A stretch of DNA of 64,000 nt from Phascolarctobacterium succinatutens CAG:287. Its GTDB lineage: Bacteria > Bacillota > Negativicutes > Acidaminococcales > Acidaminococcaceae. A program made the position numbers and the translations under genes. The notes under the pieces are model-generated. The model had not been told where the DNA came from, did no database searches, and saw only the letters and a list, made by a program, of their open reading frames with translations. The stretch spans positions 1 to 64,000 of the forward strand of contig NZ_FR892810.1 in the NCBI RefSeq assembly GCF_000434895.1. The letters run 5' to 3'. Positions 9,090-17,007 of this stretch are shown here, one piece after another. Each line of letters begins with the position of its first letter. Within the stretch, counting starts at the first letter, position 1.

Positions 9090-10017
9090 TCTTATCTCCT
9101 CTTAGTATATTAAAAATCCAAACGATATGAAATATTGGAAAAAACAACTGATAAATTACACCATAAAATAGTAGTTTATAATCTTTTCTAGTCATAAGTA
9201 AAGCGATTGCTAAAATATAAATCATTCCAGCGTACAAATTACAATAACTAATGTATCCAATCATAAGCCAATTGACTATCCAACTAAAATGGTAAAATGC
9301 TGCATGCAATAATAATTTGCTTTGATATTCTTTTCGTTTCGGATATGAGAATATTTGATAGAAACCTTTCGCCCAACGCTTACGTTGTCTACATAATCCC
9401 CCAAAATTTGTATTAGGTTTTTCGTAACCAAGAAGAAAAGACGATCGTAATATACTATAGTCTTTCCTATTATTACTTATATAAGCGCCAATAGCAAGAT
9501 CATCTAAAAAAGTATCAATTTGATATAATTTATCTTGAAAAGCTTTTGGTCTAATAAAAAAGCATTGTCCTGGTATACTAATTCCCATATTTAATTTCCA
9601 CGATAAAGGTCTTATCAAATCATGAGATAAGTGTTTATCCGTCGCCACTAGATTTGATATAAAGCCAGACTGTGATTGGGCATAAATTCGTCCCCATCCA
9701 ATATCATATTTCCCTGATAATCCTTTTTCTAAAAACTTGAGTATTGTCTCGTCATTTACATTTATATCGTTATCAATACTCAAATATAAACAATCCTCTT
9801 GTTCTCTTTCAAATAAATACAGTAGCCTAATATACTTTGTTCCCGGAAAATTTATACTATCGATTTTTATGCCATCAAATTCAAATTTTCTATCATTATC
9901 AGTAAATATGATACAAGAGATTTTTGTATTAAGCTTTAACGAAAGCGTAAGTATCTTTTTTATATTATCATTAAAAGCCTCATTGCTTCGCATATATGTT
10001 ATAATTTTCAAGTTCAT
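9073..10017 (-). CDS. Membrane glycosyltransferase, GT2 family (processive type)
   Basis: 314-aa glycosyltransferase with an N-terminal GT-A domain: SIDNDIN at 80-86 as the DXD-like metal site, an LDD segment at 171-173 as likely base region, and QRKRW at 211-215, the QxxRW motif of synthase-type GT2 enzymes (cellulose, hyaluronan and polysaccharide synthases). About three hydrophobic helices follow from residue 235. It probably adds sugars at the inner membrane using the UDP-sugar made by the neighbouring epimerase. AAGGTAG precedes the ATG, which overlaps the carbamoyltransferase stop. Acceptor and sugar are unknown. Confidence 0.75.
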   Translation of the reverse strand: MNLKIITYMRSNEAFNDNIKKILTLSLKLNTKISCIIFTDNDRKFEFDGIKIDSINFPGTKYIRLLYLFEREQEDCLYLSIDNDINVNDETILKFLEKGLSGKYDIGWGRIYAQSQSGFISNLVATDKHLSHDLIRPLSWKLNMGISIPGQCFFIRPKAFQDKLYQIDTFLDDLAIGAYISNNRKDYSILRSSFLLGYEKPNTNFGGLCRQRKRWAKGFYQIFSYPKRKEYQSKLLLHAAFYHFSWIVNWLMIGYISYCNLYAGMIYILAIALLMTRKDYKLLFYGVIYQLFFPIFHIVWIFNILRGDKNDDNA

Positions 10018-11594
10018 ATTATATCTACCTTTTCTCCATTCATATAAACATATTCAAGCTTCATTCTTTTGGCAGAAAGCAAAGCGTCTGATTGACTTTC
10101 TACAATAGGTTCTCCTTTGCCATTAAAAGAAGTGTTAATCAATACTAATTCCCCATATTTTTTCTCAAGATAATCTAAAATTTTCCAAATCAGCTTTTTA
10201 TTTTGATTCTCGTATATAACTTGAATTCTAACAGTATTATCTTTATGAACCAAAGCTGGCATATAATCTATCATTTCAGGTTTAATATTTATTGCCGATA
10301 GCATAAGCGGACTAGCTATTCTATCATCAGTAATCTTTTTCAGATTACGCTCTAATATTACACCTCCAAAAGGTCTAAAGTTTTCCCGATGCTTTATCTG
10401 TAAATTGAGCCGATCCTTCATGTTCTTACTTTTTGCAGAAGCAATAATGCTTCGATTGCAAAGAGCTCGCGGACCATATTCCGAGCCACCTTCAAATAGT
10501 CCTATAATCTTATCATCATGTATATCTTTTATTACCTGAAATAATACAGATTCATCATAACATATTTCACCATAACTTTTTCCTAATGCATAGTCCCACT
10601 CAATTTTACTCTTATCTTTAAATATTTTTCTAATTGCCCAAAGTCCTGCTCCTATAGAAATTCCGTCATCTCCACTTGCTGGAAAAAGACCCAATGAATT
10701 AATCAATCCACTATTTATTAATTTTCCATTGTTAAGGCAATTTAATGCAACCCCACCAGAAAAACAAAAATCTAGGACATTATATTTTTCAGAAAAATAT
10801 TTAATACGGGTTTGAATGTAGCTTTCTAATTCGAATTGAAGAGCACATGCAATATTTTTTGCTGTTTGCAACTCATATGATAGTGGATAATCTTGTGAAT
10901 TTAAATAATCTAACCATTCTTTACGAACATGTAATTTTTTATCAAAATACAGACATTCTGGTACATCAGCATTCCCCACACCATATGCTGCCAATGCCAT
11001 AACTTTGCCAGCTGCATTATAATCCTTAAAAATCAGTCGGCTAACATCGGCATAGGCATATCCTATGGAGTCCATATGTGATCCCCATTTGTATTTATGC
11101 TTAGATGCACTTTCATGAACAGCATATTTCTTTTCAGCTTGTAATTCAGTTATTTCGCCATTATCCAGTAGATATAGAGATTCTGCTTCAAATAAATCTT
11201 CTTCTGATAAGCTCGAACATCCATTATCAACTGGTCTGCACCCACGCCCATCCATTATATAAATTAATGTCTTGTCAAATTTAGCTGCTAAAGATGCTGC
11301 ATATGCATGAAATAAATGATGCTCATATCTCACAATTACTTTTGAAAACTTCTTATAATAATCATCATTAATTTCAGTTGAATCATACCAATTTACACGA
11401 ACAACTAACGAAATTTGATTATACGTAATACCAGCAGCTTTAAGTAAATATTCTATGCATTCAATAGGTTCTCCAGAATCATGTTTTTTTCTAGTTAATC
11501 GCTCTCTGGCAATTGCATAGAGTAATTGATTATTTTTATATAAACATGCTGAAGAATCATGTCCACTATGAACGCCAAGTATATAACGATCCAC
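10014..11594 (-). CDS. O-carbamoyltransferase, NodU/TobZ/CmcH family
   Basis: Transfers a carbamoyl group from carbamoyl phosphate, via carbamoyl-adenylate, to a hydroxyl of a sugar or natural product. The 526-aa protein has the N-terminal Kae1-like part (GVHSGHDSSAC, then the RYEHHLFHA metal-binding histidines and IMDGRG) and the C-terminal YrdC-like part (EYGPRALCNRSI, FRPFGG, NTSFNGKGEPI), all typical of the family. The start is GTG at 11594, six bases after AAAGGGGGG; a longer ATG reading overlaps the upstream gene. It sits between a Cys-rich unknown and the glycosyltransferase, so the target is likely a glycosylated product of this operon. Confidence 0.85.
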   Translation of the reverse strand: MDRYILGVHSGHDSSACLYKNNQLLYAIARERLTRKKHDSGEPIECIEYLLKAAGITYNQISLVVRVNWYDSTEINDDYYKKFSKVIVRYEHHLFHAYAASLAAKFDKTLIYIMDGRGCRPVDNGCSSLSEEDLFEAESLYLLDNGEITELQAEKKYAVHESASKHKYKWGSHMDSIGYAYADVSRLIFKDYNAAGKVMALAAYGVGNADVPECLYFDKKLHVRKEWLDYLNSQDYPLSYELQTAKNIACALQFELESYIQTRIKYFSEKYNVLDFCFSGGVALNCLNNGKLINSGLINSLGLFPASGDDGISIGAGLWAIRKIFKDKSKIEWDYALGKSYGEICYDESVLFQVIKDIHDDKIIGLFEGGSEYGPRALCNRSIIASAKSKNMKDRLNLQIKHRENFRPFGGVILERNLKKITDDRIASPLMLSAINIKPEMIDYMPALVHKDNTVRIQVIYENQNKKLIWKILDYLEKKYGELVLINTSFNGKGEPIVESQSDALLSAKRMKLEYVYMNGEKVDII

Positions 11595-11607
11595 TTGATT
11601 CCCCCCT

Positions 11608-12270
11608 TTACAAACGTGCTTTTTCAATTGCCATACTATGTCTACGTTTTTCTATGCAATTCGGACAATGGAAAGAATGAATTATCCCATTATACCCACA
11701 GCCTTTTTCTTCGCTAAGATTTATTTCTTTAGTTTTTTCCGGATGCTTATCTCTGTATCTATTTTTTATTTCAACACTACATTTTATACAAGGAACATCA
11801 TTTTTTTCTTTTACATATACTGCAATTCCTGTTTTATCCCATATATTGAGTTCATCACAAGTACTACAATACGCTAAAAACCAAGGAAATCCCCCATATA
11901 AATGTGATATTAATTTTTTTGAAAAAACATACTGAAATTCTTGTATTTCAAAATCACCTTTTTCTTGAAGAGCTTCATATACCTCATTATCAAATGATTC
12001 GCCTGGCCGAAATAAAAGATAGGTATCAGATTCATCGATGTTCAAATCGCAGCTTTTATATTCATTATACCCCAAAATATCATATACTAATGCCGGAACC
12101 CATGGATATAAAATATGAGTATTATCTCTATCAATTGCTTTTAGGTCCTCATAAGTTTTAATCTTTGAAGTACACTTAATCAATTCATCTTTATCAATTT
12201 CTATTCCCTGCATTTTCATAGCTAATTTAAATGATTTTATGCAAACACTATCCATCTCAAACCTCATCAT
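11608..12270 (-). CDS. Unknown protein with paired CxxC zinc-ribbon-like motifs
   Basis: 220-aa protein that I do not recognise. The N-terminal half is mixed alpha/beta and acidic. The C-terminal half carries STCDEL after a YC, then PCIKC, and finally FHCPNC, which could make one or two zinc ribbons. It starts inside the end of the ATP-grasp gene (14-base overlap) and directly precedes the carbamoyltransferase, so it belongs to the same operon. A carrier or binding protein for the operon's substrate is conceivable but unsupported. Confidence 0.6.
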   Translation of the reverse strand: MMRFEMDSVCIKSFKLAMKMQGIEIDKDELIKCTSKIKTYEDLKAIDRDNTHILYPWVPALVYDILGYNEYKSCDLNIDESDTYLLFRPGESFDNEVYEALQEKGDFEIQEFQYVFSKKLISHLYGGFPWFLAYCSTCDELNIWDKTGIAVYVKEKNDVPCIKCSVEIKNRYRDKHPEKTKEINLSEEKGCGYNGIIHSFHCPNCIEKRRHSMAIEKARL

Positions 12271-13426
12271 GCTTAATATATTGGCTACCGATTAGTAGTC
12301 TATCTTTTATTTTCTTATAATACGCTTCTGAGAAATTATCTCCTAAACATATAGCTAATCGATTATTGGCACTAGGATCTAATCTATCAATTCTATCTCC
12401 TAATTTTTTTAATTTTATAGCCTGTAAATCGTTAATAAGAAAATTATCATTTATTAGCGTTCCCATAGTATTAGGGATAAAATTCAACTGAAAAACATTT
12501 TGGAAATTTCCTTTATTAGCTATGCATTTTTCTCCAAACAACACTTCTAAGGAATCCCTATATAAATTACCACCATGGTATCTCAGTAATTCTGAAATTC
12601 CTCCACCCACTCGGCATGAGAAATCAATCGGAACTAGCACATTGCTGACACTAGTAGGTGAAATAAAATCGAATTGTCCGAATGAAATATTATCATAATC
12701 AAACAACGCATTGCACCATAATTCTAAATATCTTCTTATAAGCTCTGTTGGTTCTTCTAATACATATGCTAATACACACGGAGCATTATCAATAATTGTT
12801 CTGTATTTTTTGCATACCCTAACAACAGAAATTTTACCCTGAAAGAAAAAAACATCCGCACTATATTCTACGCCATCAATAAATTCAAAACATATTGATG
12901 GTGAAGCTGTAATATCTAATACTTTTTTTACCTTTTCGTCGACAATAGACGCATCAATTAAATACTTATCTATATTGTGATAATTTAACGCAGAAATAAT
13001 TTTGACGCCGTGTCCTGAATATTGATTATCTGGTTTTATAATATATACTTTTTGTTTATCTGACACTATTTTTTTTACATTGCTCGTTATTTCATATCTA
13101 TTCGATGGCAATCCGTGTTGCATCATGCAATCCGCTAAATATTTTTTAGACCGACTAGCCTTAAATGCTTTAGTAGAAATTCTACACCTTTTTACATTCT
13201 TTTTACACCATGTTACCCAATATTCATTTAATGGCACTACTATTGAATCTTCATCTTTAATATCATTTTTAACACTTACTTCTTTCAAATCATCTGAACT
13301 AATATATTTTGCCATTTCAGGTGTTTCAACAAATTGCAATGCGAAATCCGAATTTTTAGAAGCAGCTTTTATATCTGCCAATCCATATATGCTTGCAGCA
13401 CCTGCAAATATTATTATTGTTTTCAT
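12257..13426 (-). CDS. ATP-grasp superfamily ligase
   Basis: 389-aa ligase that would couple a carboxylate to an amine or thiol through an acyl-phosphate. Visible parts: an N-terminal Rossmann-like domain (IIIFAGAASIYG), YIIKPDNQYSGHG around 128-140 as the ATP-binding loop, a FEFIDGVEYSADVFF strand pair, and VPIDFSCRVGGGI as the metal-binding end of the ATP-grasp fold. Such enzymes often make peptide or amide bonds in natural products and cell-surface polymers. It is the first gene of the operon, with AGGAGA before the ATG and a promoter at 13488-13515. Confidence 0.75.
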   Translation of the reverse strand: MKTIIIFAGAASIYGLADIKAASKNSDFALQFVETPEMAKYISSDDLKEVSVKNDIKDEDSIVVPLNEYWVTWCKKNVKRCRISTKAFKASRSKKYLADCMMQHGLPSNRYEITSNVKKIVSDKQKVYIIKPDNQYSGHGVKIISALNYHNIDKYLIDASIVDEKVKKVLDITASPSICFEFIDGVEYSADVFFFQGKISVVRVCKKYRTIIDNAPCVLAYVLEEPTELIRRYLELWCNALFDYDNISFGQFDFISPTSVSNVLVPIDFSCRVGGGISELLRYHGGNLYRDSLEVLFGEKCIANKGNFQNVFQLNFIPNTMGTLINDNFLINDLQAIKLKKLGDRIDRLDPSANNRLAICLGDNFSEAYYKKIKDRLLIGSQYIKHDEV

Positions 13427-13487
13427 CTCAATTTCTCCTAGATTAACTCTAAACCCAATTATATGAAAGCTTGTGCCGTTAACAAAA

Positions 13488-13515
13488 AGAATATCAATAG
13501 TGATTTTTGCGTCAA
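13488..13515 (-). promoter_or_regulatory. Promoter of the ATP-grasp/carbamoyltransferase operon
   Basis: TTGACG (13510-13515) and TATTCT (13488-13493), 16 bases apart on the minus strand, lie about 60 bases before the ATP-grasp start. The rest of 13516-13754 is AT-rich and shows no gene to me. Confidence 0.55.
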
Positions 13516-13754
13516 ACCTATTGTTCCGAAAAGTAGCGGGTACTACATATCAATCTTATTTTAGCGCAATCGAAGCTATTAGTAAATCCTGCTACAAATT
13601 TTTTAAAGACATGATATACTTCGCGCATTCTTAAAGTTCTTACGAATAAATATAATAAAAACGAGAAATGCCACAAAAATTACATAAGCGTCTAATAAAG
13701 TCTCCACTTACAAAGCATACAAATTAATATTACATATCTAAGCAAAAAACAAAA

Positions 13755-13805
13755 CCTCCTATTCCAGAATGTTAATATACCGAAATATACATTCTAAAAA
13801 GGAGG
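13755..13805 (-). terminator. Terminator of the RiPP-like cluster
   Basis: Two nested stems, CCTCCT/AGGAGG (13755-13760, 13800-13805) and AGAATGT/ACATTCT (13766-13772, 13789-13795), are followed on the minus strand by TTTTGTTTTTT. It separates the peptide genes from the carbamoyl operon, which starts again at its own promoter. Confidence 0.65.
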
Positions 13806-13829
13806 CTGAGACAGTATATCTTCCGAAAA

Positions 13830-13916
13830 TTATATCACTAAATTACTCAACATTAAACCATCTGAGGTGTTATCTTTAACTGGAAGCTCAAAAAAAGGTA
13901 CTATTATTCTTAAGAT
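13830..13916 (-). pseudogene. Possible decayed third precursor peptide frame
   Basis: An open stretch of 28 codons without a usable start codon ends in DGLMLSNLVI and stop. Its GLML matches residues 42-45 of the 65-aa peptide just upstream, and the DNA shares the core GGTTTAATG. It could be a truncated duplicate of the peptide gene; chance similarity is possible. Confidence 0.3.
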
Positions 13917-13964
13917 TCACCTGAAAGTTAACGATTAGATCCACTCAATTCCAATAACAATAAA

Positions 13965-14162
13965 TTATTGATTGAATCTTATTGAATTATTGTTTACAGA
14001 CAGTAAAGCTTTACTGTGAATATCTCTAAGCATTAAACCAGAAGCAGTGCCCACAGAAAATGCTGATGCTGCACTAAGTCCGGCAACAGCGCCTACGACA
14101 GCGGGAATAGCACCCTCACTAGGATATAAATTATTAATTAATGGTTTACTATATTTTTTCAT
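13965..14162 (-). CDS. Candidate RiPP precursor peptide A (65 aa)
   Basis: Small peptide with a charged leader starting MKKYSKPL and a long glycine/alanine/serine-rich hydrophobic stretch from residue 17 (EGAIPAVVGAVAGLSAA, then SAFSVGTASGLML) and a polar C-terminus; no cysteine. GGAGG lies seven bases before the ATG, and the start overlaps the PqqD-like stop as ATGA, so translation is coupled. Position between a PqqD-like protein and a terminator, downstream of a radical SAM gene, fits a ribosomally made, post-translationally modified peptide. The absence of Cys argues against a thioether (sactipeptide) product; epimerisation or C-C crosslinks would be alternatives. A bacteriocin-like or membrane-active product is inference. 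Confidence 0.7.
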   Translation of the reverse strand: MKKYSKPLINNLYPSEGAIPAVVGAVAGLSAASAFSVGTASGLMLRDIHSKALLSVNNNSIRFNQ

Positions 14163-14449
14163 TTTTTATCCTCCAATCTGATAATATTTTTCCATTGTAA
14201 ATCCCTAATCAGATTTACTATGTCTTGTTCTAAACTATTTTCGTCAATTACGTAATCCTTAAGAAACATTTCTTTTATTTCTTCGATTTTTCTTTTTCCA
14301 TCGCATAATTCCAGAAAATTTTTAGCCGTTTCATTTAAATAAAAAATATCTAAACCGTCTGATTCTGCTATTAAAAAATCTTCATTTTCCCTAGTCTTTA
14401 AGGCTATAACTCTAGGAATCTTATCTTTAAAAAAATCGTACACCACCAC
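14159..14449 (-). CDS. PqqD-like RiPP recognition protein
   Basis: 96-aa protein with the PqqD/coenzyme PQQ synthesis D fold: N-terminal beta strands (RVIALKTRENEDFLIAES), LNETAKNFLELCDGKRKIEEI with the family's typical hydrophobic spacing, and a C-terminal helix ending in LRDLQWKNII. Such domains bind leader peptides and present the core to the radical SAM enzyme. It starts at GTG after AGGTGA, just after the 54-aa peptide stop, and its own stop overlaps the start of the 65-aa peptide, so it is sandwiched between both candidate substrates. Confidence 0.8.
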   Translation of the reverse strand: MVVYDFFKDKIPRVIALKTRENEDFLIAESDGLDIFYLNETAKNFLELCDGKRKIEEIKEMFLKDYVIDENSLEQDIVNLIRDLQWKNIIRLEDKK

Positions 14450-14452
14450 AAT

Positions 14453-14617
14453 TCACCTACCTAAATTTTTCAGTTTTATTACAGGGCTCGCTTTCATAGC
14501 ATGAGCTACTGCTCTTCCAATTACGTAACCACCAGCTAAAGCTGCACCTACCATCGGAAACGCACTTTTCCCCATATCAAAGCACATAGCCACTGGTTTT
14601 ATATAACTTTTCTTCAT
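14453..14617 (-). CDS. Candidate RiPP precursor peptide B (54 aa)
   Basis: A 54-aa peptide starting MKKSYIKPVAMC after AAGGAG nine bases upstream. Leader YIKP parallels YSKP of the 65-aa peptide, and SAFPMVGAALAGG parallels GAIPAVVGAVAGL; a GxxxG-like, Ala-rich segment and a basic tail (VIKLKNLGR) follow. One Cys, at residue 12, lies in the probable leader. It sits between the radical SAM gene and the PqqD-like gene, so it is most likely a second substrate of the same maturase. Confidence 0.7.
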   Translation of the reverse strand: MKKSYIKPVAMCFDMGKSAFPMVGAALAGGYVIGRAVAHAMKASPVIKLKNLGR

Positions 14618-14703
14618 AGCAAACAACTCCTTATAATATCTTTTATTTTTACCGATTTTCTCGGTCTTTTGTAGTTTTTTATATTTTAAGTCAGCTTTTT
14701 GTT

Positions 14704-15744
14704 TTAGACTAAAATATCTTTATCAACATGATTTTGAATATTGCCCTTTTGAGTCTCCTCGTTTATTGAGGCAATAAATTTTTGAACTCTTTCACTCTTC
14801 CATGCATTAATTCCGTGCTTCATCCATAACTCTTTTAGTGAAGTATTTAACACATTGCCAATAATGAACGGAGCCATGCAATCTAATCGGAATTCCCCAT
14901 TAGGTCTAATGATACCGCCAGCATTATTCTCTAAGCTATACCTTTTCATTTGATGCCCCAAATCAGCACTTCTTCTAATTTCTATTTTCTCGTTATACTT
15001 ATTTTGAAGCTTACTAATAACTTCATACAAGCAATTTTTTTGTTCTTTCGTTAAAATAATATCTTCATTAGTAATAGCTCTTCCACTAGGCAAAACCTCA
15101 CCTAAAATAATTCTGCTTGCCCCCATGCTATAAGCTAAATCTACCATATCCTCAACTTTTCCTAGATTTTTAGGAGTTACCGTATGAGCAATTACAAGAG
15201 GTATACCAGCTTGAGAAATTTCCAAAGCACCATTTACCGCTCGTTCAAAGCTGCCTCTCACCCCCCTGAACTCGTCATGAATTTCTGCTGTTGAACCGTC
15301 AATAGATACTTGAAACCAATAATATCTATACTTACTAAAGCGTTTTACTTTTTCTTTAGTCAGCAGGTAACCGTTTGTAATAACTACAAAAGAAGTCCCA
15401 TCATCATGCAAAATATCCATTATGTCAAATAGGCGATCACCTAATAATAATGGCTCTCCGCCAGAAAGAATACATTGAAAAATACCGCCATCTTTAACTA
15501 TCTCTTTAGCCAAACTGCACCATTTATCTGGTGTCATTAACGTCTCCCTATCAGCATCACCAGATCTATTATAACAATGCTTGCACGCAAGATTGCATCG
15601 TCCTGTTAATTCAAATTGTAACGTAATCGGATATGTAAATTTTTCAGGATATAAGCCTTGTTTTCTTAAATTAGTAATATTTTCTTCAATAGCCTTTAGA
15701 TATTGATTATCTAACGCTCTGTTTATTTTTATATAATCTTTCAT
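14704..15744 (-). CDS. Radical SAM maturase with shortened SPASM-like C-terminus
   Basis: 346-aa radical SAM enzyme. Residues 50-57 hold the canonical CX3CX2C (CNLACKHC) that binds the SAM-ligating [4Fe-4S] cluster; SGGEP at 94-98 is the GGE motif; QVSIDG lies near 145-150. The C-terminal part (NGEFRLDCMAPFIIGNV, then LKELW) has the outline of a SPASM/twitch domain but only one Cys (289) in that segment, so an auxiliary cluster, if present, is unusual. Its neighbours are PqqD-like and YkgJ-like genes and two small peptides, which points to peptide maturation. Its ATG overlaps the YkgJ-type gene's stop. Confidence 0.82.
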   Translation of the reverse strand: MKDYIKINRALDNQYLKAIEENITNLRKQGLYPEKFTYPITLQFELTGRCNLACKHCYNRSGDADRETLMTPDKWCSLAKEIVKDGGIFQCILSGGEPLLLGDRLFDIMDILHDDGTSFVVITNGYLLTKEKVKRFSKYRYYWFQVSIDGSTAEIHDEFRGVRGSFERAVNGALEISQAGIPLVIAHTVTPKNLGKVEDMVDLAYSMGASRIILGEVLPSGRAITNEDIILTKEQKNCLYEVISKLQNKYNEKIEIRRSADLGHQMKRYSLENNAGGIIRPNGEFRLDCMAPFIIGNVLNTSLKELWMKHGINAWKSERVQKFIASINEETQKGNIQNHVDKDILV

Positions 15745-16013
15745 TCTTTTTCTCCTTTTATTATTTTACAAAAAAAGTAAATAATACGATGAAATTCACG
15801 AACACTCATATACGGAAAATACTTTTCGTAAACATACTTACCATTGCAAGCATTCGGCCGGATAGAATAAATTGAACATCTGTTATCCACATTCAAGAAT
15901 TTGCAAATACCATCGCCTCTATCAAATCCTAATAATTGCAGTATTCTATTCACATGTTTACAACATTCCCCACAGCAATCGCATGGAAACGGATAATACT
16001 TTTGCACAATCAT
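15741..16013 (-). CDS. YkgJ/UPF0153-type Cys-cluster protein
   Basis: 90-aa protein with the CxxCxxCC family signature: cysteines at 11, 13, 14, 17, 18, then 37, 46 and 56, including the CSIYSIRPNAC motif. The family is predicted to hold an iron-sulfur cluster or zinc; its role is not well established. AAGGGG lies just before the ATG. It is the first gene of the radical SAM peptide cluster and overlaps the maturase by four bases, so it probably helps cluster assembly or electron delivery, or modifies the peptide; this is inference. Confidence 0.75.
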   Translation of the reverse strand: MIVQKYYPFPCDCCGECCKHVNRILQLLGFDRGDGICKFLNVDNRCSIYSIRPNACNGKYVYEKYFPYMSVREFHRIIYFFCKIIKGEKE

Positions 16014-16097
16014 TTCCCCTTAATAACATTGACATAAATTTGACCTTTTTGTTTTAAGAACGTTTTATATTTAGTTTATTAATGAGAGTTTTTGATT

Positions 16098-16328
16098 TTA
16101 TCCATTCTCCACCCCATCCATCAGCTCGCTCATCGTAATACCTAGTTTCTCGGCAATCTTCATTAAGGTTGAAAGTGATACGCTTTTTGTATAACCGCCA
16201 TTTTCAATACGCGATAAATATTGCGGCGTAATGCCAACTTCTTCTGCAAGCTTCTCTTGTGTCATGCTCTTCAATTTTCTATAAAAAACTATCTTGGCAC
16301 CTATTTTCTTATATCGCGACGCAAACAT
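16098..16328 (-). CDS. XRE-family transcription regulator (76 aa)
   Basis: Single helix-turn-helix domain protein: MTQEKLAEEVGITPQYLSRIENG is the classic XRE HTH, followed by SLSTLMKIAEKLGIT and a short acidic tail. AGGAG precedes the ATG. It lies 84 bases upstream of the YkgJ-type gene in the same direction and is the likely local regulator of the peptide cluster. A decayed copy of this gene and its promoter region is present at 20286-20525. Confidence 0.8.
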   Translation of the reverse strand: MFASRYKKIGAKIVFYRKLKSMTQEKLAEEVGITPQYLSRIENGGYTKSVSLSTLMKIAEKLGITMSELMDGVENG

Positions 16329-16477
16329 TTAGCTCTCACTCCTCTTACCACTATATTATCGCACATTCTCAATTTCTTATCTTTGCACAATTGTTTCATA
16401 ACTTTACATATAGTTTAATTTTTTTTGCGCCTTGCTTTTTGGAGCTCGCCAATGTACTTACATCATTATTTATTTCT

Positions 16478-16906
16478 GCTGCTTCTTACTTTCTCTCCTG
16501 CATAAGCCGCACCGGGTCAACCCCCAAAGCCTGCGCCAGCAAAAATATAGACTCCATATTAAAGGGTCCCTTGCCGCATTCGATGTCTGAAACGCGCGCT
16601 CTTGACATTTTGGCCTTCTCCGCCAGCTCGCTCTGCGTCAGGCTCAATGCCCTACGATAATACATTATATTCAAGCCAATAGTTTTATATTTTTCTTCAA
16701 ACAAAAAGTACCACTCCTTATCTCTCACCTTATATTATGCACTAAAAAGGTAGCTCGTGCGGTGCTTTAAATTTTATATATGTGGAATATATTTGACATG
16801 AATGCTGTAAACTTCCTTACTTACCGCCTGCTTTTAGTATAAATTGAAATGAGAAACAATAATACCACTATAAAATTTCTTCTTTGTGATATTTGAATAA
16901 GAAAAA
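16478..16906. repeat. XRE-module direct repeat, copy 1
   Basis: About 430 bases covering the 80-aa XRE gene and its 5' region, closely repeated in the same orientation at 22854-23283. Shared landmarks include the TTATGCACTAAAAAG promoter block, a GGAATATATTTGACAT segment and CCGCCTGCTTTTAGTATAA. Confidence 0.85.
16486..16728 (-). CDS. XRE-family regulator, module copy 1
   Basis: HTH protein of 80 aa as the longest reading; the part shared with copy 2 begins at MFEEK or FEEKYKTIG. The HTH is LTQSELAEKAKMSRARVSDIECG, followed by SIFLLAQALGVDP. It differs from copy 2 (22862-23080) by a handful of residues (A/S, K/Q, M/L). Ribosome site AAGGAGTGG lies upstream near 16710, so initiation at the Leu/Phe region just inside the long frame is possible. 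Confidence 0.72.
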   Translation of the reverse strand: MRDKEWYFLFEEKYKTIGLNIMYYRRALSLTQSELAEKAKMSRARVSDIECGKGPFNMESIFLLAQALGVDPVRLMQERK

Positions 16907-16955
16907 AGCTCCCGGATTTCTCCGAGAGCCGATTGCCATAGTTGGCGGAGTGGGT
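16902..16955. repeat. tRNA-Ser 3' end plus terminator fragment (att-like, distal copy)
   Basis: 54 bases match 27847-27900 at 51 positions. The segment holds the tRNA-Ser(GCT) transcription terminator hairpin and the last 13 bases of the tRNA (CCA end, acceptor strand) but no tRNA body. Three differences all fall in the hairpin, two of them compensating each other. It looks like the duplicated attachment site of an integrated element. Confidence 0.7.
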
Positions 16956-17007
16956 TAAGGTCTTCTAACCCAACAACAAAGTAATGCTTACTTAATCCTA
17001 TCAATTT

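Noticed and set aside
11608..12270. Nucleoside-diphosphate-kinase-like fold in the Cys-rich unknown
   Set aside because: A short segment (LLFRPGES to YGGFPW) recalls the NDK fold, but the catalytic His pattern is not visible, so no call is made.
13965..14617. Sactipeptide or lanthipeptide assignment for the peptide pair
   Set aside because: The peptides have no Cys in the presumed cores and no lanthionine synthetase is nearby.
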